64,000 nt of DNA from NCBI RefSeq assembly GCF_030269125.1, contig NZ_BSSM01000002.1, forward strand, positions 620,001 to 684,000, in the 5' to 3' direction. The notes below the pieces were generated by a model. The model made no database searches, was not told the origin of the DNA, and was given only the letters and a program-made list of their open reading frames with translations. Shown here piece by piece: positions 8,081 through 16,775 of the stretch. Position numbers and translations under genes: made by a program. Position 1 is the stretch's first letter. Every line of letters begins with the position of its first letter. The DNA is from Streptomyces hygroscopicus subsp. hygroscopicus (GTDB lineage Bacteria; Actinomycetota; Actinomycetes; Streptomycetales; Streptomycetaceae).

Positions 8081-9112
8081 ATGGCGAAGATCAAGCCCAG
8101 CAAGGGCGCCCCGTACGCGCGCATCCTCGGTGTCGGCGGCTACCGCCCGACCCGTGTGGTGCCCAACGAGGTGATCCTGGAGAAGATCGACTCGTCCGAC
8201 GAGTGGATCCGCTCCCGCTCCGGCATCGAGACCCGGCACTGGGCGGGCCCCGAGGAGACCGTGGCCGCGATGTCCGTCGAGGCGGCCGGCAAGGCGATCG
8301 CCGACGCCGGCATCGACGCCTCGCGGGTCGGCGCGGTCGTCGTGTCGACGGTGTCGCACTTCGCCCAGACCCCGGCCATCGCCACCACGATCGCCGACAG
8401 GCTCGGCACCGGCAAGGCGGCCGCCTTCGACATCTCGGCCGGCTGCGCGGGCTTCGGCTACGGCCTCACCCTGGCCAAGGGCATGATCGTGGAGGGCTCC
8501 GCCGAGTACGTCGTCGTCATCGGCGTCGAGCGGCTCAGCGACCTGACCGACCTGGAGGACCGCGCCACGGCCTTCCTGTTCGGCGACGGCGCCGGCGCGG
8601 TCGTCGTGGGCCCCTCCAAGGAACCGGCCATCGGCCCGACCGTGTGGGGCTCCGAGGGCGACAAGGCCACGATCATCAAGCAGACCGTCTCGTGGGACCG
8701 TTTCCACGTCGGCGACGTCAACGAGCTTCCGCTGGACAGCGAGGGAAACATCAAGTTCCCCGCGATCACGCAGGAGGGCCAGGCGGTGTTCCGCTGGGCC
8801 GTGTTCGAGATGGCGAAGGTCGCCAAGGAGGCGCTGGACGCCGCCGGGCTTTCGCCGGACGACCTGGACGTCTTCATCCCGCACCAGGCCAATGTGCGGA
8901 TCATCGACTCGATGGTGAAGACTCTCAAGCTGCCGGAGCACGTCACGGTCGCCCGTGACATCCGCACCACCGGCAACACCTCGGCCGCCTCGATTCCGCT
9001 CGCCATGGAGCGGCTCCTGGCGACCGGGGAGGCGAAGAGCGGCGACACCGCGCTCGTCATCGGATTCGGGGCGGGTCTCGTCTACGCCGCCACGGTCGTT
9101 ACCCTCCCCTAG
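8081..9112 (+). CDS. fabH: 3-oxoacyl-ACP synthase III
   Basis: A 343-aa ketoacyl synthase III that condenses acyl-CoA starters (branched-chain or acetyl) with malonyl-ACP to initiate fatty-acid synthesis. The catalytic triad is intact: Cys in SAGCAGFGYG (~122), His in PHQANVRI (~268) and Asn in TTGNTSAAS (~298). An AAGGAG ribosome site lies at 8069-8074. It shares the operon with fabD, 17 bp upstream, and acpP, 81 bp downstream. In Streptomyces this enzyme's preference for branched starters shapes membrane lipids. Confidence 0.97.
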   Translation: MAKIKPSKGAPYARILGVGGYRPTRVVPNEVILEKIDSSDEWIRSRSGIETRHWAGPEETVAAMSVEAAGKAIADAGIDASRVGAVVVSTVSHFAQTPAIATTIADRLGTGKAAAFDISAGCAGFGYGLTLAKGMIVEGSAEYVVVIGVERLSDLTDLEDRATAFLFGDGAGAVVVGPSKEPAIGPTVWGSEGDKATIIKQTVSWDRFHVGDVNELPLDSEGNIKFPAITQEGQAVFRWAVFEMAKVAKEALDAAGLSPDDLDVFIPHQANVRIIDSMVKTLKLPEHVTVARDIRTTGNTSAASIPLAMERLLATGEAKSGDTALVIGFGAGLVYAATVVTLP

Positions 9113-9193
9113 GCACTCCGTGCCGGATCATGCGATCCGGTGGGGGGAAAAATGCCACAAACCGTCTGGAATATCGAAGAAGGAGCGCCTGAC

Positions 9194-9442
9194 ATGGCCG
9201 CCACTCAGGAAGAGATCGTCGCGGGTCTCGCCGAAATCGTGAACGAGATCGCCGGCATCCCGGTTGAGGACGTCCAGCTGGACAAGTCCTTCACCGACGA
9301 CCTGGACGTCGACTCGCTGTCCATGGTCGAGGTCGTCGTCGCCGCCGAGGAGCGCTTCGACGTGAAGATCCCGGACGAGGACGTCAAGAACCTCAAGACG
9401 GTCGGCGACGCGACCGACTACATCCTCAAGCACCAGGCCTGA
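9194..9442 (+). CDS. acpP: Acyl carrier protein
   Basis: An 82-aa ACP. The phosphopantetheine attachment site is Ser41 in DVDSLSMVE; the protein is highly acidic, as usual. The ATG at 9194 is chosen over an upstream in-frame ATG at 9140 because it gives the standard ACP N-terminus (MAATQEEIVAGL) and has a GAAGGAG RBS 10 nt upstream. It carries the growing acyl chain for FabH, FabF and the reductases. The 81-bp gap before it and the structured 112-bp gap after it leave room for separate control of ACP dosage. Confidence 0.96.
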   Translation: MAATQEEIVAGLAEIVNEIAGIPVEDVQLDKSFTDDLDVDSLSMVEVVVAAEERFDVKIPDEDVKNLKTVGDATDYILKHQA

Positions 9443-9467
9443 GCCATTCGCTGAGGCCCTACGGCCC

Positions 9468-9499
9468 GTCAGGCCGCAAGGCTGTCAGGCTGCAAGGCC
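9468..9499 (+). repeat. Two-copy 16-bp tandem repeat in the acpP-fabF spacer
   Basis: Units GTCAGGCCGCAAGGCT (9468-9483) and GTCAGGCTGCAAGGCC (9484-9499) differ at two positions and abut exactly. They lie just before the 9501-9518 hairpin. Confidence 0.7.
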
Positions 9500-9500
9500 C

Positions 9501-9518
9501 CGCCACCCGGCGGTGGCG
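9501..9518 (+). promoter_or_regulatory. Hairpin between acpP and fabF
   Basis: CGCCACC (9501-9507) pairs perfectly with GGTGGCG (9512-9518) across a CGGC loop, 36 bp before the fabF start. There is no U-tract, so it is more likely an mRNA stabiliser or partial terminator that keeps acpP mRNA above fabF mRNA than a full stop. Confidence 0.45.
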
Positions 9519-9554
9519 CCGTAGATTCCCGCATCCGTTGGAGAGAGAATTCCC

Positions 9555-10817
9555 GTGAGCCCGACCAATCGCACCGTGGTCGTCACCGGTATCGGCGCAA
9601 CCACACCGCTGGGTGGCGACGCAGCTTCGTTCTGGGAGGCCCTGGTCGCCGGCAAGTCCGGTGTCCGTCTCCTGGAGGAGGAGTGGGCGGCGGACCTCCC
9701 GGTCCGCATCGCCGCCCGCGTCGCCGTCGAGCCGGGCGAGATCATCCCCCGGCCGCAGGCCCGCAAGCTCGACCGCTCGGCCCAGTTCGCGCTGATCGCC
9801 GCGCGCGAGGCATGGAAGGACGCCGGCTTCACCGCCAGGGCCGGCGAGGACGCCTCCGTCAACCCCGACCGTCTCGGTACCGTGATCGCCTCCGGGATCG
9901 GCGGTGTGACCACGCTTCTGGACCAGTACGACGTGCTGCGCGAGAAGGGCGTCCGCCGCGTCTCCCCGCACACCGTGCCGATGCTCATGCCCAACTCCCC
10001 GGCGGCCAACGTCGGTATCGAGCTGGGCGCACGCGCCGGCGTGCACACCCCGGTGTCGGCCTGCGCCTCCGGCGCGGAGGCCATCGGGTACGCGATCGAG
10101 ATGATCCGCACCGGTCGTGCGGACGTGGTCGTGGCCGGTGGCACCGAGGCCGCGATCCACCCGCTGCCCATCGCCGCGTTCGGCAACATGATGGCGATGT
10201 CCAAGAACAACGACGACCCGGCGGGCGCGTCCCGGCCGTTCGACTCCGGTCGCGACGGCTTCGTGCTCGGCGAGGGTGCCGGTGTGATCATCCTCGAATC
10301 CGAGGAGCACGCGAAGGCCCGCGGCGCGCGGATCTACGTGGAGGCGGTCGGCCAGGGCATCTCCGCCGACGGCCACCACATCACGCAGCCGGAGCCCTCG
10401 GGCAACGGCATCGCGCACGCGCTGCAGAACCTGCTGGACAGCACGGATCTGAAGCCGGCCGAGGTCGTCCACGTCAACGCGCACGCCACCTCCACCCCGC
10501 AGGGTGACGTCGCCGAGATCAAGGCGCTGTGGAAGGTGTTCGGCGACGACGTCGAGCACATGGCGATCTCCGGCACGAAGTCGATGACCGGTCACCTGCT
10601 CGGTGGTGCCGGCGGCATCGAGACCGTGGCGTCGATCCTGGCGCTGGTGAACCGCACGGCGCCGCCGACGATCAACGTGAAGGACCTCGACGCCGAGGTG
10701 GACGCGGACGTCGTCGTGGGCGAGGCCCGTCAGCTGCCGGAGGGTCGCATCGCCGCGCTGAACGACTCGTTCGGGTTCGGCGGGCACAACGTGGTGCTGG
10801 CGTTCCGCACCGTCTGA
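9555..10817 (+). CDS. fabF: 3-oxoacyl-ACP synthase II
   Basis: A 420-aa elongating ketoacyl synthase. The Cys-His-His triad is visible: Cys in SACASGAEAIGY (~170), His in NAHATSTPQGD (~310) and His in TKSMTGHLLGGAGG (~346). It condenses acyl-ACP with malonyl-ACP in each elongation cycle. The GTG start at 9555 has a GGAGAGAG Shine-Dalgarno region upstream. It is the last gene of the fab operon; transcription should stop at the strong palindrome 3 bp after the stop codon. Confidence 0.97.
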   Translation: MSPTNRTVVVTGIGATTPLGGDAASFWEALVAGKSGVRLLEEEWAADLPVRIAARVAVEPGEIIPRPQARKLDRSAQFALIAAREAWKDAGFTARAGEDASVNPDRLGTVIASGIGGVTTLLDQYDVLREKGVRRVSPHTVPMLMPNSPAANVGIELGARAGVHTPVSACASGAEAIGYAIEMIRTGRADVVVAGGTEAAIHPLPIAAFGNMMAMSKNNDDPAGASRPFDSGRDGFVLGEGAGVIILESEEHAKARGARIYVEAVGQGISADGHHITQPEPSGNGIAHALQNLLDSTDLKPAEVVHVNAHATSTPQGDVAEIKALWKVFGDDVEHMAISGTKSMTGHLLGGAGGIETVASILALVNRTAPPTINVKDLDAEVDADVVVGEARQLPEGRIAALNDSFGFGGHNVVLAFRTV

Positions 10818-10820
10818 GTA

Positions 10821-10864
10821 CACGCGGAAGGGCCCCCACCGGCCGGTGGGGGCCCTTCCGCGTG
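10821..10864. terminator. Perfect 44-bp palindromic terminator of the fab operon
   Basis: Two 22-nt arms (10821-10842 and 10843-10864) are exact reverse complements with no unpaired spacer, so the RNA folds into a stem of about 20 bp with a 4-nt turn. It sits between fabF and the convergent DUF3145 gene and should work in both directions. No U-tract follows, which is normal for Streptomyces terminators. Confidence 0.85.
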
Positions 10865-10895
10865 CGGGTGGACCGGGCGGCCCGCCCGGTCGTCC

Positions 10896-11390
10896 TCAGA
10901 CCACCTGGTGGAGCCAGCGCACCGGCGCGCCCTCGCCCGCGTACCTGAAGGGCTCCAACTCGTCGTCCCACGGCTTGCCGAGCAGCTTGGCGATCTCGGC
11001 CGCCAGGTCGGTCTCCTCGCGCTGCGAGCGGGTGAGGGCGGCGCGCAGGCGGTCCTCGGGGATGAGGATGTCGCCGTGCATGCCGGTGACGGCGTGGAAG
11101 ATGCCGAGGTCGGGGGTGCAGCTGTAGCGCTCGCCCTCGGCGGCGGCGCAGGGCTCGGCGGTCACCTCGAACCGCAGCAGGTGCCAGCCGCGCAGCGCCG
11201 AGGCGAGCTTGGAGGCGGTGCCGGGCCGGCCCTGCCAGGAGAACTCGGAGCGCCAGGTGCCCGGGGCCGCGGGCTGGCGGATCCAGTCGAGGTTGACGCG
11301 CGTGCCGAGCACCCCGGCGACGGCCCACTCGACGTGCGGGCACAGCGCGCGCGGCGCGGAGTGCACGTACAGAACTCCACGTGTCGTCAC
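10896..11390 (-). CDS. DUF3145 family protein
   Basis: A 164-aa conserved actinobacterial protein of unknown function. It begins VTTRGVLYVHSAPRALCPHV and ends APVRWLHQVV, both strongly conserved among streptomycetes, where the gene follows fabF (SCO2391 in S. coelicolor). The GTG at 11390 is preferred to the longer frame from 11531 because GGAGG lies 5 nt before it and the family starts there. There is no signal peptide or membrane helix. Conserved linkage to the fab operon hints at a lipid- or growth-related role, but nothing in the sequence proves it. Confidence 0.9.
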   Translation of the reverse strand: MTTRGVLYVHSAPRALCPHVEWAVAGVLGTRVNLDWIRQPAAPGTWRSEFSWQGRPGTASKLASALRGWHLLRFEVTAEPCAAAEGERYSCTPDLGIFHAVTGMHGDILIPEDRLRAALTRSQREETDLAAEIAKLLGKPWDDELEPFRYAGEGAPVRWLHQVV

Positions 11391-11646
11391 CGGAACCTCC
11401 GGGCAGAGCGGGACATCTTGCTGGCTTGCTGGCGGCTGTGGCACGACGGCCGCGCTGATGGCGAGGCTACCGTGCGGCGGGGCGAGGAGTGTGACGTACC
11501 GTCGGTCCCGGTGCCAGGAATCCTTCACCATTCACCCAGGGGGACGCCTGTACGGGCCCCGTCCGTTCCAGCGGGCCGGGCGCCGGGAACCCTCGCACGT
11601 TGTCATAGGGGGAAGCACCCGACTTCGAGCGAGGAGAACTCCAGGG

Positions 11647-12531
11647 ATGCGGAAGCGAAGCCACCGGGCGCGGGCCGCCCTGGCCGTGGCGGCGGCCACC
11701 GTGCTGGGCGTCGCCGGGTGCGAGGCCGGGGGTTCGCCCGCGGCCCGGGGCACCGGGGCGCGGGCCGCCAAGGCGCCGGTGTGGAACCGCAGTCCGGCCT
11801 CGATCGCCGCGGTCGGCGACTCCATCACCCGCGGTTTCGACGCGTGCACGGTGCTGTCCGACTGCCCCGAGGTGTCCTGGGCGACGGGCAGCGACGCCAC
11901 GGTGGAGAGTCTGGCGGTACGGCTCCTCGGCGCGTCGGGCGCGGCCGCGCACAGCTGGAACTACGCGATGACGGGCGCCCGAATGGCTGATCTGTCGCAG
12001 CAGATGGCGGACGCGGCGAGTCGCGACCCGGAACTGGTCACGGTGATGGTCGGCGCGAACGACGCCTGCCGGTCCTCCACCCGCGCGATGACCTCGGTCG
12101 CCGGCTTCCGCGCGGACTTCGAGGAGGCGCTGCGCACGCTGCGCTCGGCGGCCCCGAAGACGCAGGTGTACGTCGCGAGCGTGCCGAACCTGAAGCGGCT
12201 CTGGGAGCGGGGCCGGGGCAATCCGCTCGGCAAGCAGGTCTGGAAGCTCGGCATCTGTCCCTCGATGCTCGGCGACGCCGACGACCTCGGCGAGGCGGCC
12301 GAGCGCAGGCGCGACCGTGTCGAGGAACGGGTCGTCGCCTACAACAAGGTCCTCAAGGACGTCTGCGCCGCCGACCGCCGCTGCCGCTTCGACGGCAACG
12401 CGGTGTACGACTACCGCTTCGACACCGACCAGCTCAGCCACTGGGACTGGTTCCACCCCAGCAAGGACGGCCAGGCGCGCCTCGCGGCCATCGCGTACCG
12501 GGCGGTCACGGCGGCGGGTCCGACGGCGTAG
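11647..12531 (+). CDS. Secreted SGNH/GDSL-family hydrolase lipoprotein
   Basis: A 294-aa esterase/lipase-type hydrolase. The N-terminus is a lipoprotein signal with lipobox LGVAGC. SGNH blocks are visible: block I AVGDSITRG (catalytic Ser), block III GANDAC (Asn) and block V DWFHPS (Asp/His). It would be anchored outside the membrane; the substrate could be a lipid, acylated sugar or ester. ATG 11647 is chosen because it gives a clean signal peptide and has GAGGAG upstream. Its 3' end overlaps the convergent SRPBCC gene by 26 bp. Confidence 0.88.
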   Translation: MRKRSHRARAALAVAAATVLGVAGCEAGGSPAARGTGARAAKAPVWNRSPASIAAVGDSITRGFDACTVLSDCPEVSWATGSDATVESLAVRLLGASGAAAHSWNYAMTGARMADLSQQMADAASRDPELVTVMVGANDACRSSTRAMTSVAGFRADFEEALRTLRSAAPKTQVYVASVPNLKRLWERGRGNPLGKQVWKLGICPSMLGDADDLGEAAERRRDRVEERVVAYNKVLKDVCAADRRCRFDGNAVYDYRFDTDQLSHWDWFHPSKDGQARLAAIAYRAVTAAGPTA

Positions 12532-12988
12532 CGACATCGCCCTCGTGCCGGGCCAGTTCGACGGCCAGGCGCCGCATGACCGTGTCGTTGGCACGGCGCA
12601 TCGCGGCGCGGACGAGGGGGGCCAGGAGGCGTTCGGCCAGGGGTGCCCGGAGCCAGGTGTAGGTGAAGGACACCCGGCTGCCGCCGTCCGGGAGGGGGGC
12701 GATGGTGTATATGCCGTGGGCCTGGCGGCGGCCGGCGGCGCTGACGTTGTGTTCGACGATGCGGTGGGGCGGTTCGGAGTTGATGACCTCGATGGCGATG
12801 TCGGTCCTCGCGCCGCCCAGGGCGGTGGTGACGGTGGCTCGGGCCCCCAGGCCCCGGCTCGGGCCGCTGTAGCGCCAGTCGGTCAGGTAGTGGTCGGTGA
12901 AGCGCTCGTGGTGGGCCATCACGTCGAGGAAGTCGTGGACCTGTGCGGGTGTGTACGGAACGTCGGTCGACACGGTGACGGGTCGCAT
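12506..12988 (-). CDS. SRPBCC (START/PYR1-like) family protein
   Basis: A 160-aa single-domain protein of the SRPBCC hydrophobic-ligand-binding fold (polyketide cyclase/dehydrase type). It begins MRPVTVSTDVPYTPAQVHDF, as is typical of the family, and has the GSRVSFTYTW beta-strand and a long C-terminal helix. The ligand is unknown. The ATG at 12988 is chosen over the first in-frame ATG at 13021 because a TACCGT hexamer lies just upstream and the fold begins there. It converges on, and overlaps by 26 bp, the SGNH hydrolase gene. Confidence 0.82.
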   Translation of the reverse strand: MRPVTVSTDVPYTPAQVHDFLDVMAHHERFTDHYLTDWRYSGPSRGLGARATVTTALGGARTDIAIEVINSEPPHRIVEHNVSAAGRRQAHGIYTIAPLPDGGSRVSFTYTWLRAPLAERLLAPLVRAAMRRANDTVMRRLAVELARHEGDVATPSDPPP

Positions 12989-13034
12989 GCACCGCACGGT
13001 ACAGACGACCGCGCCGGTCACCTAGGGTTTCGAC

Positions 13035-14012
13035 ATGAGCGAACTCTTCGGCACACTTCCCGACGGCACCGAGGTCCACCGCTGGACGCTGGAGCGGGGC
13101 GGGACCCGGGTGGAGATCCTGACGTACGGCGGGATCGTGCGGTCGGTGGAGGTTCCGGACCGGGAGGGCCGGACGGCGGACGTGGTGCTCGGCTTCGCCG
13201 GTCTCGACGACTATGTCGCGCATCCGGAGCCGTACCTGGGCGCTCTGATCGGCCGGTACGCCAACCGGCTCGGCGGGGCGCGGTTCCCGCTGGACGACGC
13301 CGTGTACGCCCTGGAGCCGAACGAGGGGCCCAACGTGCTGCACGGCGGGGCGCGGGGGTTCGACAAGCGGGTGTGGGAGGCGGCGGGCGTCGGGCACGGG
13401 GTGCGGCTGAGCCGGGTGAGCCCGCACGGCGAGGAGGGCTTCCCGGGCCGCCTCGACGTGGCGGTGACGTACACCCTGGACGCGTCCGGCGCGCTGCGGA
13501 TCGCGTACGAGGCGACGACGGACGCGCCGACGGTGGTCGCGCTCACCAGCCATGGCTACTTCAACCTGGCCGGTGCCGGGTCGGGTTCGGCGTCCGGGCA
13601 CGAACTACGGCTCGCCGCCTCCCGGTTGACACCGGTCGCCGAGGACCTGATCCCGACGGGGGAGCTGCGGGACGTGACCGACTCGCGCTTCGACTTCCGC
13701 ACCGCCCGCAAGGTCGGTGCGGGCTACGACCACAACTTCGCGCTCGACAAGGGCGTCACCCGGACTCCGGAGGAGGTCGCCGAGCTGCACGACCCCGCCT
13801 CCGGGCGCACCCTCACGGTCTCCACGACCGAACCCGGCCTCCAGCTCTACACCGGCGACCACCTCCCGGCCCCCTTCTCCCCCTGCGACGGCATCGCCCT
13901 GGAGACCCAGCACTTCCCGGACTCACCGAACCACCCCGACTTCCCGTCCACGGTGCTGCGCCCCGGTGAGGTGTACCGCTCGGAGACGGTGTACGGCTTC
14001 TCGGTCCGCTGA
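13035..14012 (+). CDS. Aldose 1-epimerase (galactose mutarotase family)
   Basis: A 325-aa enzyme that interconverts alpha and beta anomers of hexoses. Family signatures are GRYANRLGGARF, NVLHGGARGFDKRVW (active-site His) and SHGYFNLAG (second His), with the catalytic Glu in a C-terminal IALETQHFPD segment. There is no signal peptide, so it is cytoplasmic. A TAGGGT hexamer at 13023-13028 sits 6 nt before the ATG, which points to a leaderless mRNA. No other sugar genes lie beside it; it appears monocistronic. Confidence 0.93.
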   Translation: MSELFGTLPDGTEVHRWTLERGGTRVEILTYGGIVRSVEVPDREGRTADVVLGFAGLDDYVAHPEPYLGALIGRYANRLGGARFPLDDAVYALEPNEGPNVLHGGARGFDKRVWEAAGVGHGVRLSRVSPHGEEGFPGRLDVAVTYTLDASGALRIAYEATTDAPTVVALTSHGYFNLAGAGSGSASGHELRLAASRLTPVAEDLIPTGELRDVTDSRFDFRTARKVGAGYDHNFALDKGVTRTPEEVAELHDPASGRTLTVSTTEPGLQLYTGDHLPAPFSPCDGIALETQHFPDSPNHPDFPSTVLRPGEVYRSETVYGFSVR

Positions 14013-14408
14013 GGGGGCGCCGGCCGGTCCCGGGCGGGGCGTGGGCGGGTCCGCCGTGCGTCCGCCCGGCGGCTCGGCAGGGAAGCGGCCCCCGGCGACG
14101 CCCTCGGGCAGAGGCCGGCCGGTTCCCGTGGGGGCGGCGGGACGCGGCGGCCGTCGGGACGGGCGCCCGGGGCGGCGGCCTCGCGCGCGGGGGAGGTGCG
14201 CGCCATGGCAGCGCCGGACGTCCGCCGCGATCACCCGCGACCGGCGCCGCGGCCCTCGCGGTCCGTGCGCTCGGCCTTCTCCCGGCCCGTCACGGCCGAC
14301 TCGCGCGGGACGGGGGTGCGACGGGGTCCCGCCGCACACGGCTGGGCCCGAGGGCGAGCGCGGGGAGGGGACGGCGTGGGTCCGGGGGCGGCACCCGCGC
14401 CGGCGGCA
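14013..14408. other. 396-bp gap without a recognised gene
   Basis: This very GC-rich stretch lies between two converging genes. The open frames crossing it read as low-complexity Arg/Pro/Gly-rich protein, the usual result of extreme GC content, and none has a plausible RBS and start. No RNA gene, repeat or clean terminator is evident. Confidence 0.6.
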
Positions 14409-15206
14409 TCAGCGCTCCGCGGTCTGTGCCGGGGAGGCGGGCTCGGGCTCCGCGGGGGCGTTCTCCTCTCCCAGCAGGTCCCGGACGAGGAGCGTCGCGC
14501 CGGCCACCGCCCCCGGCATCAGGAAGATCGCCACGAAGGGGACCAGGAAGGCCAGGCCCAGCGGTGTGCCGAAGCCCCAGACCAGCATGCGGCGGGAGCG
14601 CAGCAGGGTCAGACGGGTGCGGAGGTCGACGCCCCGGCGCTGGAGGGCGACCGAGGTCAGTTCCTCGGTGAGGAAGAAGCCGGTGACGAAGAAGCCGAGG
14701 ACGGGGACGACGCTCTGGCCGACGAAGGGCAGCAGGCCCAGTGCGAAGAGCAGGACGCCCCACACCGCGGCCCGGACCAGGATCCGTACGCTGTCGCGGG
14801 CCGAGATCCACAGCTCGCGCGCGAGGGGCAGGTCCGAGCGGGGAGCCGTGCCGTCGGGCGAGACGTCGGCGTCGACCCGCTCGGAGAGACCTTCGTAGAA
14901 CGGCTGGCCGATCAGCAACGTCACCGCCGTGAAGGTCAGCACCGCCAGCAGCAGCCCCAGCGCGAACAGCACGGCCGTGAGGAAGCCCCGGAACAGGGTC
15001 CCCCAGGGGCTCGGCCAGTCGTCCGCGAACGGCGTCGCCCAGCTCACCGCGTCCCCGCCCCACACCGCGAGCGCGACCAGCGCGGCCGCGTACAGGACCA
15101 GCGCTATCAGGCCCGGCAGCAGCGCGACGCCGTACTGCCGCCCGTGCCGCGCCACCCACCGCTGGCCGTCGAGCACATATCCGAATCCCGCCCCCAGATC
15201 ACGCAT
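14409..15206 (-). CDS. EI24 domain (CysZ-like) integral membrane protein
   Basis: A 265-aa membrane protein with about four hydrophobic segments (for example LLPGLIALVLYAAALVALAV and VLFALGLLLAVLTFTAVTLL). The IGQPFYEGLSERVD loop and the FVTGFFLTEEL helix are hallmarks of the EI24/CysZ family. CysZ imports sulfate in enterobacteria; that role cannot be assumed here because no sulfur genes are nearby. The ATG at 15206 lies 10 bp after the marR stop on the same strand, so the two may be cotranscribed; a TAAGGT hexamer overlapping the marR stop could also give a leaderless transcript. Confidence 0.85.
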   Translation of the reverse strand: MRDLGAGFGYVLDGQRWVARHGRQYGVALLPGLIALVLYAAALVALAVWGGDAVSWATPFADDWPSPWGTLFRGFLTAVLFALGLLLAVLTFTAVTLLIGQPFYEGLSERVDADVSPDGTAPRSDLPLARELWISARDSVRILVRAAVWGVLLFALGLLPFVGQSVVPVLGFFVTGFFLTEELTSVALQRRGVDLRTRLTLLRSRRMLVWGFGTPLGLAFLVPFVAIFLMPGAVAGATLLVRDLLGEENAPAEPEPASPAQTAER

Positions 15207-15216
15207 GGCGGAAACC

Positions 15217-15651
15217 TTACGCGTCGAGCATGCGGCGCAGCAGATCCCGCAGCGTCCCCCGCTCCTGCTCCGACAGCCCGGCCAGCGGCTCGCGCGCGAA
15301 GCGCAGGCCCTCGCGCAGGTCGCGGGCCACCCGCAGCCCCTCATCGGTGGCGGCGGCCATCTTGACTCGGCGGTCGGCGGGGTCCGGGCGGCGCTCGGCG
15401 AGGCCCCGGGCCTCCAGGCGGTCCACGATCCCGGTCACGTTCGACGGCTCGCACTTCAGCTTCTGCGCGAGCTTGCGCATGGGCAGCGGCCCGAGGGACA
15501 GCAGGCTGAGCAGCTTGGCCTGCGCGCCGGTCAGGGCGTGCGCGGCCGCCGCGTCGTCGTAGTCCGCGTGGTAGCGCGCCACGACCTCGGCGATCAGTTC
15601 GACGACGTCCAGGGTGAGCCCGTCCGGACGACTGGGATGCGGTGGTGCCAT
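15217..15651 (-). CDS. MarR-family transcriptional regulator
   Basis: A 144-aa winged-helix repressor. The recognition region is MRKLAQKLKCEPSNVTGIVD and the wing follows with RRPDPADRRVKMAAAT, including the conserved D-R-R. It is divergent from an NADP-dependent oxidoreductase gene across an 88-bp AT-rich gap, the classic layout for a MarR protein controlling a detoxifying enzyme. One Cys (LKCEPS) is present in the recognition helix and could sense electrophiles; that is a guess. A TAGGCT hexamer lies 6 nt before the ATG, suggesting a leaderless mRNA. Confidence 0.9.
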   Translation of the reverse strand: MAPPHPSRPDGLTLDVVELIAEVVARYHADYDDAAAAHALTGAQAKLLSLLSLGPLPMRKLAQKLKCEPSNVTGIVDRLEARGLAERRPDPADRRVKMAAATDEGLRVARDLREGLRFAREPLAGLSEQERGTLRDLLRRMLDA

Positions 15652-15739
15652 GCCCCCAGCCTACCGTCTTACTTGACAACCTTAAATATTCAGCCTAACC
15701 ATTGTTTCAGGCACTGAAGTAAATGGAAGGCACCGCGCG
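15652..15739. promoter_or_regulatory. Divergent marR / oxidoreductase promoter region
   Basis: This 88-bp gap contains an AT-rich island (about 15667-15725) with TTGACA on the plus strand at 15673-15678 and a TTAAATATT core. The minus-strand -10 TAGGCT (15658-15663) serves marR. The AT-rich core is the most likely MarR operator, though no long perfect palindrome stands out. Confidence 0.55.
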
Positions 15740-16747
15740 ATGACGACGCACACCAACCGCGAATGGCACCTGCTCAGCCGCCCCGTCGGCTGGCCGAGGA
15801 CGGAGGACTTCGCGCTCGTGGAGACGCCCGTCCCGACCCCGGGCGAGGGCGAGATCCTGGTACGGAACACGTACCTCTCCGTGGACCCCTACATGCGGGG
15901 CCGGATGAGTGCCGCGAAGTCGTACGTCGAGCCGTTCGAACTCGGCAAGGTCATGCAGGGCGGCGCGGTCGGCGAGGTGGTCGAGTCGCACGCGGAGGGG
16001 ATCTCCGCCGGTGACCACGTGCTGCACTTCTTCGGCTGGCGCGAGTACGCCGTGATGGACGCGCGGCACGCCGTCAAGGTCGACCCGGACGCGGCCCCGC
16101 TGTCGGCGTACCTCGGGGTGCTCGGCATGACCGGCCTGACCGCGTACGCGGGCCTGCTGCGCACCGCCTCCTTCAAAGAGGGCGACATCGTGTTCGTGTC
16201 CGGCGCGGCGGGGGCCGTCGGCAGCCAGGTGGGGCAGATCGCGAAGCTCAAGGGGGCCTCGCGGGTGATCGGCTCGGCCGGTTCGGACGAGAAGGTCCGG
16301 CTGCTGGTGGAGGAGTACGGCTTCGACGCGGCCTTCAACTACAAGAGCGGGCCGGTGTCGAAGCAGCTGCGCGACGCCGCGCCCGACGGGATCGACGTCT
16401 ACTTCGACAACGTCGGCGGCGACCACCTGGAGGCGGCGATCGGGTCGCTGCGGCAGGGCGGCCGGATCGCGATCTGCGGCATGATCTCGGTCTACAACGA
16501 CACCGAGCCCGCGCCCGGCCCGCGCAACCTCGCCCGGCTGATCCAGACGCGGGGCCGTATCGAGGGCTTCCTCGTGAACGACCACCGCGATCTCCAGCCG
16601 CAGTTCGTCGAGGAGGTCGGGCCGTGGGTGTCCTCGGGGCGGCTGAAGTACCGCGAGACCGTCGTGAACGGCATCGAGAACACCCTTGAGGCGTTCCTGG
16701 GACTGCTGCGGGGCGACAACACCGGAAAGATGGTCGTCAAGCCGTAG
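15740..16747 (+). CDS. NADP-dependent oxidoreductase (zinc-free MDR, alkenal/one reductase type)
   Basis: A 335-aa medium-chain dehydrogenase/reductase without the zinc ligands, of the leukotriene B4 12-hydroxydehydrogenase/CurA type that reduces alpha,beta-unsaturated carbonyls. The Rossmann nucleotide motif is SGAAGAVGSQVGQIAK, and the substrate loop YFDNVGGDHLEAAI is characteristic. The N-terminal VDPYMRGRM segment is another family mark. Divergent pairing with marR suggests induction by reactive or aromatic compounds. Confidence 0.92.
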   Translation: MTTHTNREWHLLSRPVGWPRTEDFALVETPVPTPGEGEILVRNTYLSVDPYMRGRMSAAKSYVEPFELGKVMQGGAVGEVVESHAEGISAGDHVLHFFGWREYAVMDARHAVKVDPDAAPLSAYLGVLGMTGLTAYAGLLRTASFKEGDIVFVSGAAGAVGSQVGQIAKLKGASRVIGSAGSDEKVRLLVEEYGFDAAFNYKSGPVSKQLRDAAPDGIDVYFDNVGGDHLEAAIGSLRQGGRIAICGMISVYNDTEPAPGPRNLARLIQTRGRIEGFLVNDHRDLQPQFVEEVGPWVSSGRLKYRETVVNGIENTLEAFLGLLRGDNTGKMVVKP

Positions 16748-16775
16748 CCCCCGGCGCAGCGGGCCGGCCGAGGGG

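Noticed and set aside
14196..14408. Plus-strand frames in the 14.0-14.4 kb gap
   Set aside because: The translation is Arg/Pro/Gly-rich without an RBS or homology, and it continues antisense through the EI24 gene.
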